Notes: generated by a model from the letters alone, not told the origin. Counted from the first letter of the stretch, positions 7,023 through 16,193 are shown. The stretch: DNA of 64,000 bases from Bifidobacterium pullorum subsp. saeculare (GCF_016899725.1 NZ_JACLYU010000011.1:1-64000), one strand, 5' to 3'. Made by a program: numbers and translations.

Positions 7023-8114
7023 CTACCGCGCCGCCTGCGGATCGGAGGGGAACACCTCCGGGCCGCAGGCGATGCCGATGAATCCGCCGCGCGCATACAC
7101 ATCATCATGCGCGGGATCGGCGGGAATCGTCACCGGGACCCGGCGCGCGTCCTCCACGGCGAAGGGCGGCAGCTTGGCGTAGTTGGCGCGCACCTTGTCG
7201 CAGGATGCGGCGAACCCGGCCTGCTCCTCTTCGGTCAGTGTCAGTTCGGTCACCGGGCCCACGCCCTGCGCCGAAACCATCGCTGGAACGGAGATGAACA
7301 GCCCCCGCTGCCCGTACTCGCCGTCCAGATACGTGCAGACCGGCAGCACTACATGCTCGTCGTGGACGATGGCGCGCACAATCCGCGCGGCTGAGTTGGC
7401 AATCGCGTACTCCGTGCAATGCTTGCCCGTGTAGCACCAGTATCCGCCGCGCAGCGCCTGTTCGCTCAGCTCGGCCTTGTCGAAGCCGTAACGGTCCGGA
7501 TCGCTGGCCGCGAGCTGCGCCAACGGCTTGCCGGCGAACGACACCGCGGACCAGGCGGGGATCTCGCTGAATCCGTGCTCGCCCAGCATGTATGCGACGA
7601 TTGATTCCGGCGCCACATCCGTCGCCAAGGCGATGGCCGAGCGCAGGCGCGCCGAGTCGAGGCAGGTGCCCGTGCCCATCACATGTGACGCGGGCAGGCC
7701 GGACAGACGGTGGATCTCGCGCGTGACCACGTCGTTCGGATTCGTCACATTCACCCAGAATCCGGTGAACCCGGCCGCGGCGATGCGCCCGACGAAGGTG
7801 CGCACCATGCGGGCGGTGGCATAGAGCTCGCCGTCGCGGTCCTTCGACGACAGCGTGACGTGGCCCGCGGCGTTGACGATCACATCGCAGGATGCCAGCG
7901 CCTCGTAATCCGTATGATGGTTCCACACGCGCACGCGGTGCGGCGCGAACACGGAGGCGTCGTTCAGGTCCTGCGCCTCCGCGGTGACTTTGCTGTCGTT
8001 GACGTCGCACAGATGCACCTCGTCGGCGATGCCCTGCATCATCAGGCTGTAAGCCACATGCGGGCCCACATGCCCGGTGCCGACGATGCCGATGCGAACT
8101 GGTCCAATGGTCAT
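7023..8114 (-). CDS. Lactate/malate-family dehydrogenase
   Basis: 363 aa. The N-terminal Rossmann motif is GIVGTGHVG (about residues 8-16). Family active-site blocks are present: TNPNDVV, the substrate-Arg segment CLDSARLR, and GEHGFSEIPAW with the catalytic His. LDH and MDH normally have GEHGDS, so the Phe after GEHG is a departure. A 20-residue C-terminal extension follows. The reaction would be NAD-linked interconversion of a 2-oxo acid and its 2-hydroxy acid; whether the substrate is pyruvate, oxaloacetate or a branched 2-oxo acid cannot be decided. The start follows TTAGGAGAA. It is a single-gene unit beside the tRNA. Confidence 0.82.
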   Translation of the reverse strand: MTIGPVRIGIVGTGHVGPHVAYSLMMQGIADEVHLCDVNDSKVTAEAQDLNDASVFAPHRVRVWNHHTDYEALASCDVIVNAAGHVTLSSKDRDGELYATARMVRTFVGRIAAAGFTGFWVNVTNPNDVVTREIHRLSGLPASHVMGTGTCLDSARLRSAIALATDVAPESIVAYMLGEHGFSEIPAWSAVSFAGKPLAQLAASDPDRYGFDKAELSEQALRGGYWCYTGKHCTEYAIANSAARIVRAIVHDEHVVLPVCTYLDGEYGQRGLFISVPAMVSAQGVGPVTELTLTEEEQAGFAASCDKVRANYAKLPPFAVEDARRVPVTIPADPAHDDVYARGGFIGIACGPEVFPSDPQAAR

Positions 8115-8299
8115 GCTGTTCTCCTAACCGTTCCCCTGCGGTTGACGGCTCCATGGTAGCCCGTCCATGTATCGCGGTGCGTCGCTCCGTAAGCTGCCGC
8201 GATATCTCATGGCGCAGGTCGCCTCGTGAACCTCTCCCGTAGGATCCCTGTTTCAGGCGCATGGGACTTCATCGAGCATGGCTATTGGCTAAGCCAGCG

Positions 8300-8360
8300 G
8301 TTGTCGCGTGCCGTCGGAGGCAACTAGTGCAAAAAATGCACTAACTGGAATCCCCCGCAA
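8300..8360 (-). pseudogene. Decayed fragment of a second RhuM gene
   Basis: On the minus strand this stretch reads GIPVSAFFALVASDGTRQ and then breaks. The intact gene downstream reads GIPVSAKFVRTASDGKTY at the same place. The DNA shares GGATTCCAGTTAGTGCA and TTGCCTCCGACGG with it. It is therefore a remnant of a related copy, not chance similarity. Confidence 0.7.
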
Positions 8361-8381
8361 TGCCGAGGTGCTCTGCATATG

Positions 8382-8422
8382 GGAAAACCGTACTCCTGCA
8401 GGTCGCAGGAGTACGGTTTTCC
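8382..8422. repeat. Perfect 18-bp palindrome (AACCGTAC-type)
   Basis: GGAAAACCGTACTCCTGC and its exact complement flank a 5-nt loop. There is no T-run, so it is not a classic terminator. The core AACCGTAC...GTACGGTT is shared with elements at 9272-9320 and 26769-27000, which makes it a member of a dispersed palindrome family. It lies just past the 3' end of the RhuM gene. Confidence 0.8.
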
Positions 8423-8438
8423 ACATGAGGTGACGGGG

Positions 8439-9182
8439 TCAGGAGATGAAGTGTTCCACCATAGCGGTCATCATGTCTTTTTCCTTGGGATCGGACAGGG
8501 CGATCATCAGCGTCATGGCGGTCAGGGCGTTGCCCTCCACCACCCGCTGACCGTTTTCTCCGCGCAGTATGCCGTTGCGGGCGAGGAAGTGGATGAAGGC
8601 CATCGCATCCATATACGTCAAGGTCCAGCTTGGGGCATCACCTCTGGGCTCGTTCACCTTGCCCTCGTCGTACGCGTTGAGCAGGCCGAGGCTTGGCAGG
8701 TAGGCGTCGATGATTTCCGCCGCGCCGGAGATTTCGGGTTCGCTTGAGCGACGCAGCACCCTGACGATGGATCCCATCGTCTCCAGCCGTTTCCGGTTGA
8801 CGGTGTATCCCTGCACCAGATGCTGCTTGAGCACGTTGTTGGCCCAGCGGCGGAAGTACACGCCCTCCCTGGACTTGACGCGGTAGCCGACGGACAGAAT
8901 CATGTCGAGGTTGTAGTGTTCGACCTGATACGTTTTACCGTCGGAGGCAGTTCGTACAAATTTTGCACTAACTGGAATCCCTTGTAATTCCTCACTTTCC
9001 GCGTTTCTGATGTGCCGGCGGACGGTCGTCACATCGCGCCCGAACAGCGTGGCGAGCTGCTGCGCCGTCAGCCAGACGGTGTCGTCGTCCACATGCACGT
9101 CCAGGTGCACGGTGTGGTCGTGGCTCTCGTACAGCGCCACCTGCCGGTCGCCGGTGCCGGAGGATCCGGTCATGTTGCTCAT
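8439..9182 (-). CDS. RhuM-family protein
   Basis: 247 aa from ATG at 9182, chosen for the AAAGGGCAG ribosome site; the frame is open 30 codons further upstream. Residues 20-120 carry the RhuM signature: VWLTAQQLATLFGRDVTTVRRHI (HTH-like), then TYQVEHYNLDMILSVGYRVKS and FRRWANNVLKQHLVQGY. The C-terminal part (YMDAMAFIHFLARNGILRGENGQ) resembles the start of the Fic/DOC-like region of longer RhuM proteins but stops early, so the protein looks shorter than the roughly 330-aa form. The biochemical role is unknown; related genes lie on islands and near defence or toxin genes. Confidence 0.82.
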   Translation of the reverse strand: MSNMTGSSGTGDRQVALYESHDHTVHLDVHVDDDTVWLTAQQLATLFGRDVTTVRRHIRNAESEELQGIPVSAKFVRTASDGKTYQVEHYNLDMILSVGYRVKSREGVYFRRWANNVLKQHLVQGYTVNRKRLETMGSIVRVLRRSSEPEISGAAEIIDAYLPSLGLLNAYDEGKVNEPRGDAPSWTLTYMDAMAFIHFLARNGILRGENGQRVVEGNALTAMTLMIALSDPKEKDMMTAMVEHFIS

Positions 9183-9271
9183 TGCTCTGCCCTTTCGCAT
9201 GCGAACTGCGCCGGTATGGTGCGGTGCCATTATGCCGTGGCTTGCCGGATGCTCTGTAATTGGCATCCCCA

Positions 9272-9320
9272 TGCGGCAAAACGTATCCTTATGGGCCGTC
9301 AGAGTACGGTTTGCCGTATA
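9272..9320. repeat. Imperfect palindrome, GCGGCAAACCGTAC family
   Basis: GCGGCAAAACGTATCC on the left pairs imperfectly with GAGTACGGTTTGCCGT on the right. It closely resembles the four 62-bp units at 26769-27000. A run of nine G follows at 9321-9329. Confidence 0.7.
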
Positions 9321-9377
9321 GGGGGGGGGCGCATGATGCTCCCGCAGGGGAGAGCGTGGGAGATCAGGGACGCTCGC

Positions 9378-10379
9378 CTACGCCTTGAACGGGGCGAGGT
9401 CCCTGACGCCGTCGGCGGCCGTGATCTCGCGGTCGTCGTGGTCGATGTCGATCAGGCGGTAGCGGTCGTGGCCCATGCCTAGCTCCTTCATATAGGTGAG
9501 CTGGCGCAGGCCGTGACGGCTTTCGATGCGCTCGACCAGCGCATGGTTCTCCTCGGGGCGCATCGCGTACACGAGGTCCACGCACGCCTGGTCCACGGCG
9601 AGGATGTCCAGCGAGGCGAGGATGCCGACGTTCGGCGTGACGACCGGCTGCGCGTTCCGGCCCTCGCAGTCGCAGGAGACCGACATGTTGCGCATCACGT
9701 CCACGTAGCAGATGTTGCCGGCGAAATGGTCGACGACCGCCTTCGTGGACTCGGTCATCCGCTCCATGAACTCCTCGGTGCGGATGTCCCACTGGTCGGA
9801 GGAGCCGGGCGTGGTGTGGATCATCGCCTTGCCGATGCGCCCGTCCGCGCAGCCGATGCCGATGTTCTTGTTCGAGCCGCCGAAGCCGCCCTGCGTGTGC
9901 CCCTTGAAATGCGTGAGCACGAACAGCGAGTCGTAGTCCAGCAGGTCCTTGCCCACGGACATCTCGGTGAACCACTTGCCGCCCTTGACCGGCAGCATGG
10001 CCGTGCCCTCGGCGTCCATGATGTCCACCGGGCAGAAGGTCCAACCGTTGGTCTTGAGCGTCTCGTGATGCTGCTCGGTGGTGTAGCGGTCGCCCTCGTA
10101 GTAGGTGTTGGTCTCCACGATCGTCGCGTCGGGCAGGTCGTTCTCGATGAGCGAGCGCACCCACGGACGCGGCAGGATGTTCGGGCCGTGCTGTTCGCCG
10201 GTGTGCAGCTTGACGGCCACCTTGCCGCTCAGCGCGCCGGTGACGCGCGCGGCGATGCGGCGCAGACCCTCGGCCGACAGGTCGCGCGTGAAGAACACGT
10301 CGGAGCGTTCGCCCGTGCGCTCCGCGTAGGGGATGTAGCGGTTGCCGCCGGTGCCGGGGACCGGGTCCTGTGCTGCCAT
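9378..10379 (-). CDS. DUF362 family protein
   Basis: 333 aa, start ATG after AAAGGAGCATCAC. Typical DUF362 blocks are seen: KVAVKLHTGEQHGPNILPRPW (N-terminal), DYDSLFVLTHFKGHTQGGFGGSNKNIGIGCADGRIGK (centre) and SLDILAVDQACVDLVYA (C-terminal). Four Cys (CPVD, CADG, CDCEG) are scattered and do not form a ferredoxin CxxCxxC cluster, unlike DUF362-ferredoxin fusions. It is cytoplasmic, with no signal peptide. The reaction is not established for this family. It is divergent from the FucO gene. Confidence 0.85.
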   Translation of the reverse strand: MAAQDPVPGTGGNRYIPYAERTGERSDVFFTRDLSAEGLRRIAARVTGALSGKVAVKLHTGEQHGPNILPRPWVRSLIENDLPDATIVETNTYYEGDRYTTEQHHETLKTNGWTFCPVDIMDAEGTAMLPVKGGKWFTEMSVGKDLLDYDSLFVLTHFKGHTQGGFGGSNKNIGIGCADGRIGKAMIHTTPGSSDQWDIRTEEFMERMTESTKAVVDHFAGNICYVDVMRNMSVSCDCEGRNAQPVVTPNVGILASLDILAVDQACVDLVYAMRPEENHALVERIESRHGLRQLTYMKELGMGHDRYRLIDIDHDDREITAADGVRDLAPFKA

Positions 10380-10708
10380 GTGATGCTCCTTTGACGTGGG
10401 ACGGCACTGTCGCGCCGTATGCGCATGCCCGTCCCATTGTATCGCCGGGCGGTCCGCCACGACGGGCCGCCCGGAATCCCGGTCCTCGCCAGTGTCCGGA
10501 GCATGCCAGCGGAGCAGTGGTGCCATGGCCTGGCGTGGATGCTCCGCCGGGAAGCCGTGTGCGTGAATCGGCGCGGTACATCCCGCGGGACACTCCGCGA
10601 ATGTCCAGCGGATTCACAGATTCGGCACTACGATGGGAGGCGTCGGCCGCCCTCGAAGCTGAGTGGCCGGACAGAACGGAGCATCTGGACTCAAAGGAGG
10701 GTTCACTC
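10380..10708. other. Divergent intergenic region
   Basis: 329 bases between the divergently transcribed DUF362 gene and fucO. Both promoters should lie here, but no convincing -35/-10 pair or long inverted repeat could be picked out. Confidence 0.4.
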
Positions 10709-11860
10709 ATGGTCTATCGCATGATCTTCAACCAGACCGCGTATTTCGGCCGCGGCGCGATCAAGGAGATTCCGGGTGTCGCCAAGTCGCACGGCTTCAC
10801 CAAGGCGTTCATCGTCACCGATCCGGTGCTGCTCGAGACCGGCACCGTCAAGAAGGTCACCGACGTGCTCGACGAGGCGGGCATGCCGTACGAGGTCTTC
10901 GACAACGTCAAGCCGAACCCGCCGGTCGAGTGCATCCAGGACGGCGTGAAGAAGTTCGCCGACTCCGGCGCCGACTTCCTCATCGGCCTGGGCGGCGGCT
11001 CCCCGCAGGACACCTGCAAGGGCATCGGCATCGTCACCGCGAACCCGGAGTTCTCCGACGTGCTTTCCCTGGAGGGCGTGGCCGCCACGAAGAACCCGTC
11101 CGTGCCGATCTTCGGCGTGCCGACCACCGCCGGCACCGCCTCCGAGACCACGATCAACTATGTGATCACCGACACCGCGAACAAGCGCAAGTTCGTGGCC
11201 GTGGACCCGCATGACATCCCGATCGTGGCGTTCGTGGACCCTGACCTGACGGACTCCATGCCGCGTGGCCTGAAGGTCGCCACCGGCCTGGATGCGCTGA
11301 CCCACGCCATCGAGGGCTACATCACGCCGGGCGCGTGGGCGCTGTCCGACTGCCTGAGCATGCAGACGATCCGCATGATCGCCAAGAACCTGGCCAAGTC
11401 CGCCGACGGCGACGTGCCCGCCGGCGAGCAGATGGCCTACGCCTCCTACATCACCGGCATGGCGTACTCGAACGTGGGCCTGGGCCTGGTGCACGGCATG
11501 GCGCACCCGCTGGGCGGCCGCCTGGGCGTGGCGCACGGCGTGGCCAACGGCATCCTGCTGGCTCCGGTCATGGAGTACAACAAGGACTACACCGGCGAGA
11601 AGTACCGTGACATCGCCGACGCGTTCGGCGTGGCCGACGCCTACACCGGCGACCTGGAGACCGTGCGCGAGGAGGCCGTGCAGGCCGTCGCCAAGCTCAC
11701 CCGTGACCTGAAGAACCCGACGACGATCTCCGAGGTGGGCGCCACCGAGGCCGACCTGGCCCCGCTCGCCCACGACGCCTTCAACGACGTGTGCACGCCG
11801 GGCAACCCGCGCAAGGCCACCGAGGAGGACATCCTCGCCATCTACAAGTCCCTGATGTGA
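10709..11860 (+). CDS. fucO: Lactaldehyde reductase / 1,2-propanediol oxidoreductase (Fe-dependent ADH)
   Basis: 383 aa, the usual length of group III iron-dependent alcohol dehydrogenases. It has GLGGGSPQDTCKGIG (NAD-binding), PTTAGTASETT, and a metal-binding His-rich region GLDALTHAIEGY...LVHGMAHPLGG...VAHGVANG. The start is the ATG after AAAGGAGG. It would reduce L-lactaldehyde to 1,2-propanediol with NADH, as in fucose or rhamnose use, although other aldehydes are possible. No deoxysugar genes are adjacent. A strong terminator follows. Confidence 0.88.
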   Translation: MVYRMIFNQTAYFGRGAIKEIPGVAKSHGFTKAFIVTDPVLLETGTVKKVTDVLDEAGMPYEVFDNVKPNPPVECIQDGVKKFADSGADFLIGLGGGSPQDTCKGIGIVTANPEFSDVLSLEGVAATKNPSVPIFGVPTTAGTASETTINYVITDTANKRKFVAVDPHDIPIVAFVDPDLTDSMPRGLKVATGLDALTHAIEGYITPGAWALSDCLSMQTIRMIAKNLAKSADGDVPAGEQMAYASYITGMAYSNVGLGLVHGMAHPLGGRLGVAHGVANGILLAPVMEYNKDYTGEKYRDIADAFGVADAYTGDLETVREEAVQAVAKLTRDLKNPTTISEVGATEADLAPLAHDAFNDVCTPGNPRKATEEDILAIYKSLM

Positions 11861-11883
11861 GCAACATCCCGGGCATAAGACGA

Positions 11884-11921
11884 ACGGGGGCGGCCGAAGT
11901 GATTCGGCCGCCCCCGTTTTA
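11884..11921 (+). terminator. Rho-independent terminator of fucO
   Basis: A perfect 15-bp stem ACGGGGGCGGCCGAA / TTCGGCCGCCCCCGT with a 4-nt loop, followed by TTTT. Confidence 0.92.
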
Positions 11922-11973
11922 TGTCCTGTGCATGCCCTGCGCCGTCGGGCCGTGCCCTCGGGCGAGGGGAGGA

Positions 11974-12327
11974 TCACATCACGGCGTCATCCGTGGTGTA
12001 GCCGCCCAGGGAATCGGCCTTCACCTGGACGCACACGTAGGTGATGCCCTCGTCGTCCGCCGCGAAGAAGCGGCGCTTGCCGGCGGGTGCGATGCGCACC
12101 CAGTCGCCGGCAGTGAGCTCGACGGTCTCGCCGTCGATCTCGGCCTTGCCCTTGCCGGCCAGCACGCCGTAAATCTCCTCGTTCTTCTGATGCGAGTGGA
12201 CGAAGGGCACGCTGGCGCCGGCGGGCAGGGAGTTGATGCTGATCTCGGCGCCGGTCAGGCCCAGCAGTTCGTGCAGCTCGGTGCGCGGGGCGGTGACGTC
12301 GACGTGGGCGGTGGTGAAGTTGGTCAT
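11974..12327 (-). CDS. Small cupin-domain protein
   Basis: 117 aa forming a single cupin beta-barrel. Motif 1 is HSHQKNEEIYGVLAGKGKAEI (two His and a Glu as metal ligands) and motif 2 is lost or reduced (GDWVRIAPAGKRRFFA). Such proteins bind a metal and a small ligand, but the substrate is not predictable. An inverted repeat at 12370-12391, about 45 bp upstream of the start, suggests transcriptional control. Confidence 0.82.
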   Translation of the reverse strand: MTNFTTAHVDVTAPRTELHELLGLTGAEISINSLPAGASVPFVHSHQKNEEIYGVLAGKGKAEIDGETVELTAGDWVRIAPAGKRRFFAADDEGITYVCVQVKADSLGGYTTDDAVM

Positions 12328-12369
12328 TGGTGCCTCCATGGGATAGGGCCGCGACGGCGGCCGGGTTGT

Positions 12370-12391
12370 ATCTAACATTGTTACATTAGAT
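12370..12391. promoter_or_regulatory. Inverted repeat upstream of the cupin gene
   Basis: ATCTAA and TTAGAT flank a 10-bp AT-rich centre. The position, about 45 bp before the cupin start, fits an operator for an unidentified regulator. Confidence 0.5.
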
Positions 12392-12485
12392 GTACCAATC
12401 ATAGGCACAACCATGACACTGCCGTGGCCAAAGGCGTGTCGGACGGCCTCTGCGACAGGCCGCGGCGGGGGCCGGAGGGGAGGCG

Positions 12486-13367
12486 CTAGTCCAGCTTGAT
12501 GTCGTCCCGCTCGACCAGGGCGAGCTGCTCGTCGAACCACATGCGCTCGGCCGGGTTGATGTCGCGGATCTCCAGCAGCTGCTGGTACACCGGGTACAGC
12601 GCGCGCAGCCACGGATACGCCAGATACAGCGTGTGCTCGGACTTGTGTTTGCGCCAGTGCTGCGGATGCGCCTCGAAGGTGTTCTTGAAGCGCTTCATAT
12701 AGTTGTGGAACGACTTGAACGACGTGTCCATGCGCCGCGCGGAGATGCCGCAGATCATGCGCTTGGAATACACGGTTTTCATGCCCTTGCCCAGCAGATG
12801 CAGCGAGATGTCCACGTCCTCGTGCATCACGTCGGCCTTGTCCCGGCACACCTCGCCGGCGATCTGCCGCCAGGCCGAGGCCCGCAGCGCCATGTTCGAG
12901 CCGAAGAGCAGCACCTCGCCGCCGTCGGCACGGTAGGTGCGCCGGCGCACATGGTCGTCCGCCGCCAGGCTCGTATGCCGGGCGGGCATGTCGTAGTACG
13001 TGACCGGTCCGGTGGCGCCCATCGCCTCCGGATCCTCGGTGAAGATGCCGGCGACCACCTCCACCCAGTCGGGCTTGAGCATGCAGTCGGCGTCGATGCG
13101 CCCCAGCACGTCGCCGGTGGCGTGGTCGAATCCGTAGTTGCGCGTCGGAATGAGCCCCTGTTCCTCGTTCTGATGGAGCAGGCGGATCGGCTCGTCCGGA
13201 TGGTCGCGCATGAACCGTTCGACGGCGGCGCAGGTGCCGTCGGTGGAGCGATTGTCGACCACCAGGATCTCATGGGGCGTCACCGTCTGCCTCACGGCGT
13301 TGACCAGGCAGTCGGCGATGCGCTCCTCTTCGTTCCACGCCGGGATGATGATCGAGACGTTGAGCAT
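12486..13367 (-). CDS. Family-2 glycosyltransferase
   Basis: 293 aa. The GT-A fold is shown by SIIIPAWNEEERIADCL at the N-terminus, VVDNRSTDGT, then the metal-binding DxD region RIDADCMLKPDW, and MHEDVDISLHLLGKG as acceptor or catalytic block (ED near residue 200). No membrane segment is seen, so it is cytoplasmic. It is divergent from the AI-2E-type exporter gene and may transfer a sugar to a lipid or cell-wall acceptor; donor and acceptor are unknown. Confidence 0.85.
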   Translation of the reverse strand: MLNVSIIIPAWNEEERIADCLVNAVRQTVTPHEILVVDNRSTDGTCAAVERFMRDHPDEPIRLLHQNEEQGLIPTRNYGFDHATGDVLGRIDADCMLKPDWVEVVAGIFTEDPEAMGATGPVTYYDMPARHTSLAADDHVRRRTYRADGGEVLLFGSNMALRASAWRQIAGEVCRDKADVMHEDVDISLHLLGKGMKTVYSKRMICGISARRMDTSFKSFHNYMKRFKNTFEAHPQHWRKHKSEHTLYLAYPWLRALYPVYQQLLEIRDINPAERMWFDEQLALVERDDIKLD

Positions 13368-13458
13368 GCTTTCAGAATAAGGACCCGTCTGTACGCTGCG
13401 GCCCGTTGTCGACAGGCGACGACAGGGCGCCGCGGGCCCCGGGCGCGCGGGGCCTAGA

Positions 13459-14967
13459 ATGGGGCGCATGACGCAACGCAACGAGCAGACGATAGACCTC
13501 GCTTCGGTGTTCCCCGCGAAGGGCGACGCGCGCCGTCCCCCCGAATGGTGGGGACGCGCGCTGCTGTACACGGCCATCGCCATCTTCGTGGCGCTGTTCG
13601 TGTGGCGCTCGTGGGGCCGCATCGACTACCTGGTGCTGAACGTCATCATCTCCCTGTTCATCGCCCTGGCCGTCGAGCCGCTGGTGGTGCGCATGGTGCG
13701 GCACGGCTGGAAGCGCGGCGTCGCCTCGGCCATGGCGCTGGTGGGGCTGGCCGTCGTGGTCGTGGGGCTGCTCACGCTGTTCGGCAACATGTTCGTCCAG
13801 CAGATGATCTCCATGCTGCAGGGCATGCCGGCTCTGTACCGCCAGCTGAGCGTCGCGATCGAGGAGGCCACGTCATTCCGCATGCCGGAGATCTCCAACC
13901 TGGGCGGGGAGATCTTCAAGAACATCCAGGCCTCGTGGGTGTCGAACCTGGCGGGCACCGCCATCAGCACGGTTTCCGGACTGTTCTCCTTCCTGCTCAA
14001 TCTGCTCACCGTGGTCATGGTCACCTATTACATCTCCGCCGCCGGCCCGCGCCTGCGCCGCAGCATGTGCCAGTGGCTGGGCGGCGGCCAGCAGCGCCGC
14101 TTCCTGCTCGTGTGGACGATCGTGCAGGACCAGATCTCCAACTTCCTGTTCTCCCGCACGATCCTCGCGGCGATCAACGCGGCCTGCACCGCCGTGTTCC
14201 TCGAGGTCATCCACGTGCCGTACTGGCTGCCGCTGGCGCTGTTCTGCGGCCTGGTCTCGCAGTTCATCCCCACGGTCGGCACCTACATCGGCGGCGCGCT
14301 GCCCGTGCTGTTCGCCTGGGCGAACCGCGGCTGGCCGTACGCGGTGGCGGTGCTCGTGTTCATCGTCGTGTACCAGCAGATCGAGAACCTCATCCTCAGC
14401 CCCAAGATTTCGCAGCGCACGATGGACATCAACGCGGCCGTCGCGTTCCTGGCGGTGCTGGCGGGCGGCTCGCTGTTCGGCGCGCTGGGCGCGTTCCTCG
14501 CGCTGCCGATGACCGCGAGCTTCCAGGCCGTGTTCAAGACGTACGCCCGGCGCTACGAGCTCGTGGACTCGCCGCTGATGAACGACCCGGTGCCGGAGCG
14601 CAAGTCCAAGGTCGTCGAAGGCGCCGAGGCCTTCGCCGAGCATGTGATCAAGCCGGTGAGCGACCATATGCCGCGCGCCGCCCAGGGCTCGAGCGCCCAT
14701 GTGCCGATGAACGACGAGCTGCGCCGGCTGCAGGAGGCCGTGTACGCGCTCAACCGCGAGGAGACCTCGCGCCGCGAGGCCGACGAGGACGAGTCCGCCA
14801 CGGTGGCGATCCCCAAGGGCGCCCTGCGGCGCCATGCGGGCGCCGGGCTCAACGGCACCGGGAATCCGGAGAGCGAGCCGGAGGTCGGGCCAGAGCACAA
14901 TCCGGACAAGCCGGACAACCGCCCGGCCGCGGGCAATCCGGACAACCCGAGGGCGGGGTGGCGCTGA
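13459..14967 (+). CDS. AI-2E family (DUF20) membrane transporter
   Basis: 502 aa. Eight or so hydrophobic segments span about residues 35-380, with the family pattern LVSQFIPTVGTYIGGALPVLFA and VVYQQIENLILSPKISQRTMDINAAVAFLAVLAGGSLFGALGAFLALP. The last 120 residues are a hydrophilic charged tail, longer than usual for the family. Members export small molecules or Na+/H+; the substrate is unknown. The stop overlaps the next start (TGATG), so it is translationally coupled to the glycosyltransferase. Confidence 0.88.
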   Translation: MGRMTQRNEQTIDLASVFPAKGDARRPPEWWGRALLYTAIAIFVALFVWRSWGRIDYLVLNVIISLFIALAVEPLVVRMVRHGWKRGVASAMALVGLAVVVVGLLTLFGNMFVQQMISMLQGMPALYRQLSVAIEEATSFRMPEISNLGGEIFKNIQASWVSNLAGTAISTVSGLFSFLLNLLTVVMVTYYISAAGPRLRRSMCQWLGGGQQRRFLLVWTIVQDQISNFLFSRTILAAINAACTAVFLEVIHVPYWLPLALFCGLVSQFIPTVGTYIGGALPVLFAWANRGWPYAVAVLVFIVVYQQIENLILSPKISQRTMDINAAVAFLAVLAGGSLFGALGAFLALPMTASFQAVFKTYARRYELVDSPLMNDPVPERKSKVVEGAEAFAEHVIKPVSDHMPRAAQGSSAHVPMNDELRRLQEAVYALNREETSRREADEDESATVAIPKGALRRHAGAGLNGTGNPESEPEVGPEHNPDKPDNRPAAGNPDNPRAGWR

Positions 14968-16193
14968 TGGTCCTGCTCTCCGTCCTCGACGCCATCATCT
15001 TCGTCGTCGGCGCCGCCGGCATGATCTACCAGGGCGCCTGCATCCTCATCGGCCTGTTCTCCAAGCCGGTCCGCTTTCCGGACGCCCCGATGGACAAGCG
15101 GTACGCGGTGCTCATCTCCGCGCGCAACGAGGAGCATGTGGTCGGCAACCTCATCGACTCGATCCGCGCCCAGACCTACCCGGCCCGGCTCATCGACATC
15201 TGGCTCGTGGCCGACAACTGCACCGACCGCACCGCGGATGTGGCCCGCGCCCGCGGCTGCCACGTCGTCGAACGGCACAACCTCGACCTCGTGGGCAAAG
15301 GCTATGCGCTGAGCTATCTGCTGGGCGCGATGATCGAATCCCACGCCGCCGACCCCTACGACGCCTTCTTCGTGTTCGACGCGGACAACATCCTCGACCG
15401 CCACTACTTCGAGGAGATGAACAAGGCCTTCCAATCCGGCTTCCGGATCCTGACCAGCTACCGCAACTCGAAGAACCTCAACGACAACTGGGTCTCCTCC
15501 GGCTCGGCGCTGTGGTTCATCCGCGAATCCCGCTTCCTGTCCAACTCACGCATGATTCTCGGCTCCTCCTGCCATGTGGGCGGCACCGGCTTCATGTTCT
15601 CCCAGGAGGTCATGCGCCGCAACAAGGGCTGGAAGTTCCACCTGCTGACGGAGGACCTCGAGTTCACGATGGACTCCGTGCTCCACGGCGACCGCATCGG
15701 CTACTGCGGCACCGCCATCCTCTACGACGAGCAGCCCGTCACCTTCCAGCAGAGCTGGCGCCAGCGGCTGCGCTGGAGCAAGGGCTTCCTGCAGGTGTTC
15801 CGCTACTACGGGCCGGCGCTCATCCAGCGCGCGGTGCGCGAGCGCGACTTCTCCAGCATCGACTTCACGCTGCTGCTGTGCCCGTTCACCGTGCTGTCCG
15901 TCATCCGCGTGGTCCTGGGGCTGCTGTTCGCCGCCTTCGGCTTCGTGACCTGGCAGAGCCAGATCGGCTCGCTGACCGGCTGGACCGGCATGATCGTGAT
16001 GGCCGTGCTCGGCATGATGGCGCTCGCGGGACTGACGATCGCGGCGGAGCGCGACCACATCGGCGCGACGAACAAGGAGCTCATCGCCTATGTGCTCAGC
16101 TTCCCGATCTACCTGCTGAGCTATGTGCCGATCTCCTTCCAGGCGATGTTCTCCAAGGCGCAGTGGAAGCCGATCGTGCATAAGGGACAGTGA
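14967..16193 (+). CDS. Membrane-bound family-2 glycosyltransferase
   Basis: 408 aa with an N-terminal membrane helix (LSVLDAIIFVVGAAGMIYQGACILIG). The GT-A catalytic domain contains VLISARNEEHVVGNL, VADNCTDRTADVA, FFVFDADNILDRHYFEEM (DxD) and TEDLEFTM, plus QRLRWSKGF, the Q(Q/R)xRW motif of processive synthases. C-terminal membrane helices follow (about residues 300-390). Processive enzymes of this kind make polysaccharides or glycolipids at the membrane. It is coupled to the AI-2E gene. Confidence 0.88.
   Translation: MVLLSVLDAIIFVVGAAGMIYQGACILIGLFSKPVRFPDAPMDKRYAVLISARNEEHVVGNLIDSIRAQTYPARLIDIWLVADNCTDRTADVARARGCHVVERHNLDLVGKGYALSYLLGAMIESHAADPYDAFFVFDADNILDRHYFEEMNKAFQSGFRILTSYRNSKNLNDNWVSSGSALWFIRESRFLSNSRMILGSSCHVGGTGFMFSQEVMRRNKGWKFHLLTEDLEFTMDSVLHGDRIGYCGTAILYDEQPVTFQQSWRQRLRWSKGFLQVFRYYGPALIQRAVRERDFSSIDFTLLLCPFTVLSVIRVVLGLLFAAFGFVTWQSQIGSLTGWTGMIVMAVLGMMALAGLTIAAERDHIGATNKELIAYVLSFPIYLLSYVPISFQAMFSKAQWKPIVHKGQ

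Noticed and set aside
8382..8422. Terminator of the RhuM gene
   Set aside because: The stem is perfect but has no T-run on either side, and its core belongs to the dispersed palindrome family.
9321..9329. Run of nine G as a phase-variation tract
   Set aside because: It lies between genes, about 140 bp upstream of the RhuM start and not within a frame. No gene would be switched by slippage.
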